Shown here one piece after another: positions 25,725 through 33,218 of a stretch of 64,000 bases of DNA. A program made the translations under genes and the position numbers. Every line of letters starts with the position of its first letter. Within the stretch, counting starts at the first letter, position 1. Location of the stretch: contig NZ_PYHR01000002.1 of assembly GCF_003121705.1 (NCBI RefSeq), forward strand, positions 1,798,001-1,862,000, written 5' to 3'. Below the pieces are notes generated by a model. That model saw nothing but the letters and a program-made list of their open reading frames with translations. It searched no databases and had not been told where the DNA came from. This DNA comes from Serinibacter arcticus. Lineage in GTDB: Bacteria; Actinomycetota; Actinomycetes; Actinomycetales; Beutenbergiaceae.

Positions 25725-26908
25725 CAGAACGTCACCCGGTCGGGGAGCTGGAGCCGCGCGAGCGCCTCCAGGTAGTAGTAGTCGCCCCAGAGGGTGCCCT
25801 CGTCGACGCCGATCGTCTTCGGCCAGTCGTAGACCCCGTGCAGGAGCAGCGCGTTCGACCCGGCCGCCTCGCCGCCGTAGTGCGCCGCCAGCGAGTCGAC
25901 GATCGCGCGGGCCGCCGCGTCGTACCGGGCGGCGCGCTCGGCGTCGGGCACGAGGGCGGCCAGCTCGAGCAGCCCGTTGGCCGCGATGGCCGCCGCCGAG
26001 GAGTCCCGGGGCTCGTCGCTGCCCTCGCCGAACACGAGGTCCCAGTAGGCGACGTGGTCGGCGGGGAGGTGGTCGAGGAAGTACTCGGCGCACCGGATCG
26101 CGGCCGCCAGGAACGTCTCGTCGCCCGTGTGGCGGTAGTTGATCGCGAAACCGTAGACGCCCCAGGCCTGGCCGCGGGACCAGCACGAGTGGTCGGCGTA
26201 GCCCTGCTGGGTGCTGCCGTACAGCGGCTCCCCCGTCGTGACGTCCCAGTGGAAGGTGTGGAAGGTGGTGTCGTCCTCGCGGATGATCGAGTCGCGCAGC
26301 GCCGAGACGTGCCGGACCGCCGCGTCGCGGTAGCGGCTCTCGCCCGTCTGCTCGCTCGCCCAGTACAGCAGCGGCATGTTCATCAGGCTGTCGATGATGG
26401 TGCGCCCGCGCTGCTCGGGGTTGTTGGCGAGGTCGCCCCACGCCTGGATGATCCCGGCCGGCTCGAGGAAGCGCCTCATCAGGTGGTCGGCCGCCTCCAG
26501 GGCCGCGCCGCGGGCGATCGGGTCGCCGGTCAGCCGCCACGCCGGGATGCAGGAGAGCGTGTAGAGGAACCCGAGATCGTGCGTGTGCAGGTCGATCTCC
26601 TCCTCGACGCGCTCGACGAACGACGCCACGTGCGCCTCGGCGAGCTCCCGGTAGCGGTCCTCGCCGGAGAGCTCGTGCGCCAGCCAGAGCATCCCCGGCC
26701 AGAAGCTCGTGGTCCAGCCGTAGTTGCTGCCGGCCGCCAGCTGGGCGGTGGCCGGGCGGTCGACGTAGCGCTGGTCGACCGTGGTGTCTCCCGGGTAGCG
26801 CAGTCCGAACTGCGCCACGTTCGCATCGACGATGCGCAGCGCAGCCGCGACCGCCCCCTCGGGGCTGCTGACGACGACGGTGTCGGCGCGGGATTCGCGC
26901 TCGGGCAT
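25721..26908 (-). CDS. glycoside hydrolase family 88, unsaturated glucuronyl/galacturonyl hydrolase
   Basis: 395 residues with an alpha/alpha barrel and no signal peptide, so it is cytoplasmic. It shows HTHDLGFLYT with the Asp used for hydration of the double bond, and the family signature WSRGQAWGVYGFAINY with a preceding ADHSCW. The enzyme removes the 4,5-unsaturated uronic acid left at the non-reducing end by polysaccharide lyases, releasing 5-keto-4-deoxyuronate for KduI. The inner ATG at 26908 is preferred because GGAAGGACC precedes it. Confidence 0.92.
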   Translation of the reverse strand: MPERESRADTVVVSSPEGAVAAALRIVDANVAQFGLRYPGDTTVDQRYVDRPATAQLAAGSNYGWTTSFWPGMLWLAHELSGEDRYRELAEAHVASFVERVEEEIDLHTHDLGFLYTLSCIPAWRLTGDPIARGAALEAADHLMRRFLEPAGIIQAWGDLANNPEQRGRTIIDSLMNMPLLYWASEQTGESRYRDAAVRHVSALRDSIIREDDTTFHTFHWDVTTGEPLYGSTQQGYADHSCWSRGQAWGVYGFAINYRHTGDETFLAAAIRCAEYFLDHLPADHVAYWDLVFGEGSDEPRDSSAAAIAANGLLELAALVPDAERAARYDAAARAIVDSLAAHYGGEAAGSNALLLHGVYDWPKTIGVDEGTLWGDYYYLEALARLQLPDRVTFW

Positions 26909-26978
26909 GGGAGGTCCTTCCTTCGGGCGCGCGGGGGCGCCTCGGTTCACGATCGGGGGTGGGGCGGGCTCGGTCGGG

Positions 26979-27685
26979 TCAGCCGGCCGCGCCGTCGTCG
27001 GGGTGGAGCACGGGACGCAGGCTGTAGCGCGAGTTGCCCCAGACGGCGTAGAGCAGCGGTGCGGCGAGCAGCCCGACGGCGAAGCCCGGCTGCTCCGTGA
27101 AGATGAGGGTGAGCGAGCCCAGGACCACGAGCGAGACCAGGGTCAGGTACCACCGGCGCACGGCGAGGTAGAGCGAGACCTTCAGCACGTCGCGCAGCCG
27201 GGCGTCGGGCCGCTCGACCCCGGCCACGAACGCGAGCGTGACCGTGGCCAGGGTGAGGACGAGCAGCACGACCAGCAGCGGCGTGAGCAGGGCCCGAGCC
27301 GGGTCCCGGCGGCCCACACGAGGTCGACGACGAGCACGGTCGCCACGGCCACCGCCAGGCCGCCGATCGCGAGCGACCGGCGCAGGTGGGTGAGCCACGC
27401 CCGGGCGAAGGTCCGCACGACGTCGGTGGAGCGCTGGGTGGTGAAGCCCGCGAACACGGCGCACGCGGCGCTGAGCCCGGGGGCGGCGGCCACCGCGGCC
27501 AGCGCCAGCACCGGCCAGGAGGCCGACGGGTCGGTGGTCACCAGGAGCACCAGCAGCGGCAGGGACGCGACCGCGAGCATGATGTTCGTGGCCATCACCA
27601 GGTACACGGTGCCGAACACGAGCTGCCAGGTGTCGGCCTTCGCCCGCGGGAGGATCTGCCGGCGCGGAGCCGTCGTCGTCGTCAC
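26979..27685 (-). CDS. YesL/DUF624-like membrane protein, frameshifted
   Basis: Two overlapping frames make one protein of about 235 residues. The first (from GTG 27685) has membrane segments ending in VVDLVWAAG. The second continues ARALLTPLLVVLLVLTLATV and ends near SLRPVLHPDDGAAG. The break is at a GGG run (27305-27307 on this strand); one extra G would restore a continuous frame. DUF624/YesL proteins accompany carbohydrate ABC importers and may assist the permease. It follows permease 2 by 4 bases. A single missing base in a homopolymer suggests sequence error, but a true pseudogene is not excluded. Confidence 0.7.
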
Positions 27686-27689
27686 GGCC

Positions 27690-28571
27690 TCAGCCCTTCA
27701 GACCCGAGGTCGCGATGCCCTGGATGAAGAACCGTTGCCCGAGCATGAACAGGAGCGCGATCGGGAGCACCGACAGCACCGACCCCGTCATGATGAGCGC
27801 GTGCTCGGCGTTGTACTGCGACACGAAGGTCTTCAGACCGATCTGGACCGTCCACAGCGTGCGCTCGCGCAGGTAGATGAGCGGGCCCAGGTAGTCGTTC
27901 CAGGTGGCGACGAACGTCAGCAGCGTGAGGGTCGCCAGCGCCGGCCCGGAGAGCGGGACGATGATCCGCGCCCAGATGCCGTACTCCGACAGCCCGTCGA
28001 TCCGGGCGGCCTCGGAGAGCTCCTCGGGGATGGACTCGTAGTACTGCTTCATCAGGAAGACGCCGAACGCCCCGAAGGCCTGCAGGACGAGGATCGCCCA
28101 GAGGGTGTTCGACAGGCCGAGCCGGGACAGGATGATGAACTGCGGGATCATGTACGCCTGCCACGGCACGGCGATGGTTCCCAGGTAGGCCAGGAACAGC
28201 ACGTCGCGGCCGGGGAACTTCGCCTTGGCGAAGCCGTAGGCGGCGAACGAGCCGGTGAGCACCTGCAGGAACGTGACGCCGACCGACAGGATCATCGTGT
28301 TGCGCAGCCAGGTGGTCATGTCCGACCGGGTCCAGATGTCGAGGTAGTTGCTCCACACGACGGGGTCGGGCAGCCACTGGATCGGCACCGAGAAGACCTG
28401 GTTGTTGTTCTTCAGGGACGAGGAGACCATCCAGAAGAACGGCAGCATGATCGCGGCCGCCGCGATGGTCAGCACGACGTAGAGCACGACGTTGCGGGCG
28501 AGACGCTTCGAGCGCCCCGGGTCCCGGTGCTCCTGCGGCGCGGTGGGCCGGTCGAGCGTGAGCGTAGCCAT
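27690..28571 (-). CDS. carbohydrate ABC transporter permease (CUT1, MalG type)
   Basis: 293 residues with six membrane helices and the binding-protein-dependent transport EAA loop EELSEAARIDGLSEYGIWARI near residue 190, which contacts the ATPase. It is the inner partner of the permease encoded just upstream; the start ATG overlaps that gene's TGA by one base. No ABC ATPase is encoded in the window, so a shared MsiK-type ATPase elsewhere probably powers uptake, as is usual in actinobacteria. Confidence 0.93.
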   Translation of the reverse strand: MATLTLDRPTAPQEHRDPGRSKRLARNVVLYVVLTIAAAAIMLPFFWMVSSSLKNNNQVFSVPIQWLPDPVVWSNYLDIWTRSDMTTWLRNTMILSVGVTFLQVLTGSFAAYGFAKAKFPGRDVLFLAYLGTIAVPWQAYMIPQFIILSRLGLSNTLWAILVLQAFGAFGVFLMKQYYESIPEELSEAARIDGLSEYGIWARIIVPLSGPALATLTLLTFVATWNDYLGPLIYLRERTLWTVQIGLKTFVSQYNAEHALIMTGSVLSVLPIALLFMLGQRFFIQGIATSGLKG

Positions 28572-29509
28572 CAGCGATTCCTCCGCTTGTTGACCATGAA
28601 CTGCAGCACGGTGATCCCGAGGCAGATGACGAACAGGACCATCGCGACCGCCGAGGCGTAGCCGAAGTCGTTCTCCTCGAAGCCCTTGCGGTAGATGTAC
28701 TGCGACAGCACGAGGGTCGAGGTCCCCGGCCCGCCGTCGGTCATCACGAGGATGAGGTCGAAGATCTTGAAGCTGGCGATCGTGAGCATCACGGTCACCA
28801 GGAACGTGGTGGGGCGGATGCACGGGATCGTCACGTTCCAGAACCTCTGGACGGCGTTCGCGCCGTCCACGCGGGCCGCCTCGTAGAGCTCGGACGGGAC
28901 GGCCTGCAGGCCGGCCAGGAAGAGCAGCATGTAGTAGCCCATGTCGCGCCACGTGCCGACGATGATCACGGCGGGCATCGACCAGTCGGGCGAGGTCGTC
29001 CACCCGGGCGGGTCGGAGATGCCGATCGCCGTGAGCATCTGGTTGATGACGCCGGAGTCAGGCGAGAAGAGCATGTTCCACACCACGGCGATCGCGACGA
29101 TCGAGGTGATGTAGGGGAAGAAGGCGACCGTGCGGAAGAACGCCATGCCGCGCATCTTGCGGTTGAGCAGCAGCGCCAGGCCGAGGGAGATCGCCAGGGT
29201 CAGCGGGATGTGGAAGCCGGCGTAGTACACGGTGTTGAACAGGGCCGTGTGGAACGTCTTGTCGGCCGCCAACCGCTGGAAGTTCTCGAGGCCGGTGAAC
29301 TCGGCGGCGCCGAACACGTTCCAGCTCGTGAAACCGAGGTACAGCAGGATGATCACGGGCGTCAGGGTCAGCGCCGCGAACCCGATGAAGTTCGGCAGGA
29401 TGAACGTCCAGCCGATCAGTGCGTTGCGCAGCTTCAGTCGGGACCCCGGGCGCCGTTGCTTCGTGGTGCGAGGAGCCCGGGGCGGTGCATCGACGGTCGT
29501 CGTCGACAT
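28571..29509 (-). CDS. carbohydrate ABC transporter permease (CUT1, MalF type)
   Basis: 312 residues. A 30-residue basic N-terminus leads into six membrane helices beginning WTFILPNFIGFAALTLTPVI. The EAA motif is SELYEAARVDGANAVQRFW near residue 215. It forms a heterodimer with the next permease to import an oligosaccharide, here inferred to be a uronate-containing one. It is separated from the binding-protein gene by 68 bases that hold a stable hairpin. Confidence 0.93.
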   Translation of the reverse strand: MSTTTVDAPPRAPRTTKQRRPGSRLKLRNALIGWTFILPNFIGFAALTLTPVIILLYLGFTSWNVFGAAEFTGLENFQRLAADKTFHTALFNTVYYAGFHIPLTLAISLGLALLLNRKMRGMAFFRTVAFFPYITSIVAIAVVWNMLFSPDSGVINQMLTAIGISDPPGWTTSPDWSMPAVIIVGTWRDMGYYMLLFLAGLQAVPSELYEAARVDGANAVQRFWNVTIPCIRPTTFLVTVMLTIASFKIFDLILVMTDGGPGTSTLVLSQYIYRKGFEENDFGYASAVAMVLFVICLGITVLQFMVNKRRNR

Positions 29510-29528
29510 GGTGCCTCCTGGGGCTGGG

Positions 29529-29561
29529 GACCCGGCCCGGCCGCGCTGGCCGGACCGGGTC
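29529..29561 (-). terminator. intra-operon hairpin between binding protein and permease genes
   Basis: GACCCGGCCCGGCC and GGCCGGACCGGGTC form a 14-bp stem with one mismatch around a 5-base loop, 16 bases after the stop of the solute-binding protein. Such stems commonly lower read-through or protect the upstream mRNA, so that the binding protein is made in excess over the permeases. Confidence 0.6.
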
Positions 29562-29577
29562 CACCGATCGGTTCCGG

Positions 29578-30909
29578 TTAGTTCAGGACCTCGGACTTGG
29601 CGCGGGCCATGGCCTCGGTGATGGCGGCCTCCGGGGCGGTGCCACCGGCGAGGATCGCCGTGTGGGCGTCGCTGAGGATGTTCTGCAGCGCGGCGGTGTC
29701 GGCCGAGACCGGGTTCTCCGGACGGACGTCGCGGTTGGAGAACGCCGTGCGGGAGAGGTCGTCACCCGGGGCGCCCTCGACGGCGAAGAACGCGTCGGCG
29801 ACGGTGTCGTTGGCGATGGCCGGCGTGATGCCGATCTCGGCGAGCGCGACGGCGGCGTCCTCGGAACCGATGAACGCGAGGAACTCCTTCGCGGCGTCGA
29901 CCTTGTCGTCGGCGATCGCGGGGTTGACCCCGATGCCGGTCGGGTCGGCGAAGGTCACCGGCGTCTCCAGCGTGTCCTCGGTCAGCTGCGGGGAGGGCGC
30001 GATGCCCCAGGCGAACTCGTTCGCCTCGCCCGACTCCTGCTGCGCGAGCAGCGTGGCGACGTACCAGGAACCCATCAGCATCATGGCCGACTTCTGCGTG
30101 CCGAACTGCGACTGGTAGGTGAGGGAGTTGGTCGTGATCGCGCCGAGGTTCTCCTGCGCGCCCTCGGTCTGCAGCGCGACGGCCCGCTCGTAGTACGGCA
30201 CGAAGTAGTCCCACTCGCCCGAGAGCAGGTCGGCGCCGTCGGCCTGCGCCGTCGCGAAGCCCTGGACCGTGGACTGCCAGGAGTGCTGGTAGGTGCCCTT
30301 GGCGTCGCTGCCGGCGGCGGCGAGCTTCTCGGTGAGCTCGACCGCGAGCGCGTCGTACTCCTCCCACGTGATCGCCTCGGTGGGCACGGGGACCCCGGCC
30401 TGCTCGAACAGGTCGACGTCGTAGTAGAGGTACCAGGCGTCCTGGCGGTAGGGGACGGCGTACGTGGCGCCGTCGACCTCGTAGGCGTCCAGGCCGGCGA
30501 GGTCGTCCGACAGCTCGCCGGCGACGTCGGAGACGTCGAGCAGCTGGCCGCCGTCCTGGTAGGTGAAGAAGTTCTTGAGGTTCTTCTGGATGTACATGTC
30601 CGGCGCCGAGCCGGCCGCCAGGTCGGCGATCATCTGGGTGTCGTACTCGGTCGCGTCGTACTCCTTGAGCTCGACCGTGACGTCGGGGTTCGCCTCGTTG
30701 AAGGCGTCGGCCAGGAGCTGGAACTCCGGGGTGGTCGACAGGCTCCAGCCGGCGAGGGAGATCGTGACGGGTCCGCCGCCGCCCTCGCTGGTCTCGCTGC
30801 CGCCGCCGGTGCCGGTGTCGCTGCCGCCGGTGTCCCCACCCGAGCAGGCGGTCAGGGCGAGCGTCGCGGCCGCGAGGGTGGCGACTCCCGTGAGAATGCT
30901 GCGCTTCAT
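29578..30909 (-). CDS. sugar ABC transporter extracellular solute-binding lipoprotein
   Basis: 443 residues. The lipoprotein signal MKRSILTGVATLAAATLALT has a lipobox LTAC. A Gly/Ser/Thr-rich linker (about residues 23-45) leads to a family-1 type extracellular solute-binding fold (SLAGWSLSTTPEFQLLADAF, then DAYEVDGATYAVPY). It captures the oligosaccharide outside the membrane for the two permeases. The ATG at 30909 is favoured over one at 30930 because AGGA sits 8 bases before it. It comes directly after the DUF2264 gene with a 17-base gap. Confidence 0.92.
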   Translation of the reverse strand: MKRSILTGVATLAAATLALTACSGGDTGGSDTGTGGGSETSEGGGGPVTISLAGWSLSTTPEFQLLADAFNEANPDVTVELKEYDATEYDTQMIADLAAGSAPDMYIQKNLKNFFTYQDGGQLLDVSDVAGELSDDLAGLDAYEVDGATYAVPYRQDAWYLYYDVDLFEQAGVPVPTEAITWEEYDALAVELTEKLAAAGSDAKGTYQHSWQSTVQGFATAQADGADLLSGEWDYFVPYYERAVALQTEGAQENLGAITTNSLTYQSQFGTQKSAMMLMGSWYVATLLAQQESGEANEFAWGIAPSPQLTEDTLETPVTFADPTGIGVNPAIADDKVDAAKEFLAFIGSEDAAVALAEIGITPAIANDTVADAFFAVEGAPGDDLSRTAFSNRDVRPENPVSADTAALQNILSDAHTAILAGGTAPEAAITEAMARAKSEVLN

Positions 30910-30926
30910 TGCGATGTTCCTCTCCT

Positions 30927-33011
30927 TCAAGAGGTTCGGTGCCCGACGTGGGCACCTGGCTCGGTTTCTCCCGGCACTCCGGGAATCGGGAGGTCCACCG
31001 ACGTGGTGGCTCCGTCAGCCCACGCGACGAGCGCGCGGGAGTCTGTGAGGGTGACGCCGGGCACGGCGTCGAGCGAGTCGGAGGGGCCGACACCGTCGGC
31101 CCGCTCCCCCGTCGCGGCGGAGCGGCCGAGACCCAGTGCCAGCGCGTACCAGCCGGCGCGCGCGGGCGCCGAGGCCAGCGCGACGGCGGCGTGGTCGCCC
31201 AGCGGCGAGGCGTCGCGGCGGCGCTCGACGCGCGTCGCGTCGAAACCCAGCAGCGGGGCGAGGACGGCGCGCACCGCACCGTCGTCGAGCACGACGGCGG
31301 GGGTGTCGCCGGTGTCGTCACCGCCACCGGCCAGGCTCTCCAGGGGCGGCGCCGCGGAGGCGAGGGCCCAGCCGCCGGCCTCGAGGGCGACGGCGTCGGC
31401 GGAGGCGTCGGCCAGGTGCACGAGGCGCACCTCCCACGCGCCCCGGAGCACCGAGACCGTGGTGAGGGTGCCGGCGCCGGTCGGCGTCCCGCGGTAGCCG
31501 CTGCCGTGGTGGTGCTGGACGGCGTCGGGCGCGATCCAGCGGACCTCGGAGCGTGATCCGGCCACGACGGCGCCGTCCGCGGACGTGAGCTGCAGGACGG
31601 CCATGCCGCTGCGGTGGCTGCGTCGACCCTCGCCGTCCACGAGCACGACGGTCTGGTCCAGCGGGGCGGTCCAGGCGTCCTCGTCGAGCAGCGGGAGGGT
31701 CGCGGTGGAGTAGCCCAGCCGGGCGTACAGGGGCGAGTCCGCCCCCGTGTCACCGACGCGGGCGTGGTCGGTGCCGTGGTTGGCGATGCGCACGACACCG
31801 TCCTCGGCCCCCGAGCTGACGGCCCAGACGGGCGCGGCGATCGTTCGCGACACCGGTCCGCGCTCGGCCGGCAGCGGCTCCTCGGTCGCGGTCCAGACGG
31901 GGTGGTCGGCCGGGAGCGAGAGGCCCAGGAAGCCCTTGCTCGCCCAGTACGGCGACGAGGGTCCGGAGTAGCTCTGGGCGAGCCGGGGCCAGGCGTGGCG
32001 CCAGCCGAGCGTGAGCACGCCGTCCTCGGGCACGCCGTGGTCGGTGAAGGAGGAGAGCACGCCGGAGGCGGCGCGACGCAGCACCCCGGGCGAGTGGGAC
32101 GGCACCTCGGCGATCGCGCCGACCCAGAACGGTGCCGCGGCGGCGAACCGGTAGACCAGGCTGCGTCCCTGACCCAGCGGGGCGCCGTCGCTGCCGAGCA
32201 GGGCCAGGGCGTCGCCGAGGAAGGTGTCGAGGTTCGCGCGGTCCCGCTCCCGGCGCGGGGCTGCGAGGTCGGTCGCACCGGCCATCCGCGCCCAGAGCGT
32301 GGGGTAGAGGTGCAGCGCCCAGCCGACGTAGTGGTCGTAGGCGCGGGTGTCGCCGTCGGCGAGCCAGCCACCCTCGCGGGCGAACGTGTCGTGGGTGTCG
32401 AGGTCGGCCTGCATCTCCCCCAGGTCGTGGGGGCCGCCGACCGAGCGCAGGAACGTCTGCACGACGAGGCGGAACCAGACCCAGTTGATGCGGGGGTAGG
32501 TGTCGTCGCCGACCGCGGGGGCGAGGTAGTCCACGAGCCGCTCCTGCACCGATGAGGTCAGGTTGTCCCAGATCCAGGGGCGGGTGAGGTCGAGGACGAG
32601 CGCGAGCGAGGCGGCCTCGACCTTGGCCTGGGGGTGCTCGGTCAGGCGCACCCAGCGGTCGGGCGCCGACGGGTCCGTCCCGGTCTCCAGACCGCGGGCG
32701 AACCACCCCGCGAGGTCGCGGGGGTCGGTGCCGCGGTTCCCGGCCAGCCGGAAGCCGCCCAGCAGGAAGGTGCGGGCGAAGCCCTCGAGCCCGTCCACGT
32801 CGGCGCCGTAGCCGCCGGCCGGTCCGGGGAAGGTGATGCGGCCGTGACCCGGGCTCGCGTGGCGCTGCGCCGTGTCGAGGAGGTGGTCGGCGAGGCTCGC
32901 CCACGTCTCGCGCGTCCATCCCGAGAGCGGGGACGGCGACGCGCCGGGGTCGAGCTGGTGACCACGCTGCTGTTCACGCGCTGCGCGCTCGTCCTGGACC
33001 ACTGTCTCCAC
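30927..33011 (-). CDS. DUF2264 domain-containing protein, first gene of the uronate operon
   Basis: About 694 residues and no signal peptide. The N-terminal alpha/alpha-toroid-like DUF2264 part carries ITFPGPAGGYGADVDGLEGF, RTFLLGGFRLAG and WVWFRLVVQTFL (about residues 60-180). The C-terminal ~300 residues are beta-rich. DUF2264 proteins often sit with polysaccharide lyases and GH88/GH105 enzymes and have a lyase-like shape, but I know of no settled activity. GTG 33011 has AGGA four bases upstream; GTG 33002 is an alternative. It heads a co-directional series through kduD. Confidence 0.82.
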   Translation of the reverse strand: METVVQDERAAREQQRGHQLDPGASPSPLSGWTRETWASLADHLLDTAQRHASPGHGRITFPGPAGGYGADVDGLEGFARTFLLGGFRLAGNRGTDPRDLAGWFARGLETGTDPSAPDRWVRLTEHPQAKVEAASLALVLDLTRPWIWDNLTSSVQERLVDYLAPAVGDDTYPRINWVWFRLVVQTFLRSVGGPHDLGEMQADLDTHDTFAREGGWLADGDTRAYDHYVGWALHLYPTLWARMAGATDLAAPRRERDRANLDTFLGDALALLGSDGAPLGQGRSLVYRFAAAAPFWVGAIAEVPSHSPGVLRRAASGVLSSFTDHGVPEDGVLTLGWRHAWPRLAQSYSGPSSPYWASKGFLGLSLPADHPVWTATEEPLPAERGPVSRTIAAPVWAVSSGAEDGVVRIANHGTDHARVGDTGADSPLYARLGYSTATLPLLDEDAWTAPLDQTVVLVDGEGRRSHRSGMAVLQLTSADGAVVAGSRSEVRWIAPDAVQHHHGSGYRGTPTGAGTLTTVSVLRGAWEVRLVHLADASADAVALEAGGWALASAAPPLESLAGGGDDTGDTPAVVLDDGAVRAVLAPLLGFDATRVERRRDASPLGDHAAVALASAPARAGWYALALGLGRSAATGERADGVGPSDSLDAVPGVTLTDSRALVAWADGATTSVDLPIPGVPGETEPGAHVGHRTS

Positions 33012-33022
33012 CTCTTCCTCGC

Positions 33023-33034
33023 CACATCGATGTG
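33023..33034. promoter_or_regulatory. palindrome CACATCGATGTG, candidate operator
   Basis: A perfect 12-bp palindrome just upstream of the DUF2264 start codon. Its core matches two other sites in the same divergent control region: TTCACCGATGTTCA (33113-33126) and CACACCGATGTG (33170-33181). Placement near the translation start of the operon fits a repressor roadblock. The proposed binder is the DeoR/LacI-type protein encoded at 35129. Confidence 0.5.
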
Positions 33035-33073
33035 CCGGAACGTGACGCCCGCCACAACGCGGGGCCACGGGAA

Positions 33074-33102
33074 GAGTCAAACCGGACACAAACGTTCATG
33101 TC
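33074..33102 (-). promoter_or_regulatory. possible promoter of the uronate operon
   Basis: On the minus strand TTGACA (33102-33097) is followed 17 bases later by TTTGAC, a consensus -35 with a poor -10. Its place in the divergent region and the nearby palindromes support it; the -10 weakness does not. Confidence 0.35.
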
Positions 33103-33166
33103 AAGTCATTCGCGTTCACCGATGTTCACCGAGACGCCGCCGTCGCGCCCTGATACGATCAGAACT

Positions 33167-33184
33167 GATCACACCGATGTGATC
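33167..33184. promoter_or_regulatory. operator-like palindrome GATCACA-CCGA-TGTGATC
   Basis: A perfect 7-4-7 inverted repeat 34 bases before the heparinase-like start codon. A plausible extended -10 (TGATACGAT, 33151-33159) lies just upstream, so the palindrome would cover the start of that transcript. Its half-site GTGATC also appears in palindromes before the GH59-like gene, suggesting common control. Confidence 0.55.
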
Positions 33185-33218
33185 CTCCGATGCTGCGGGA
33201 CACCGCAGGAAGGCGACG

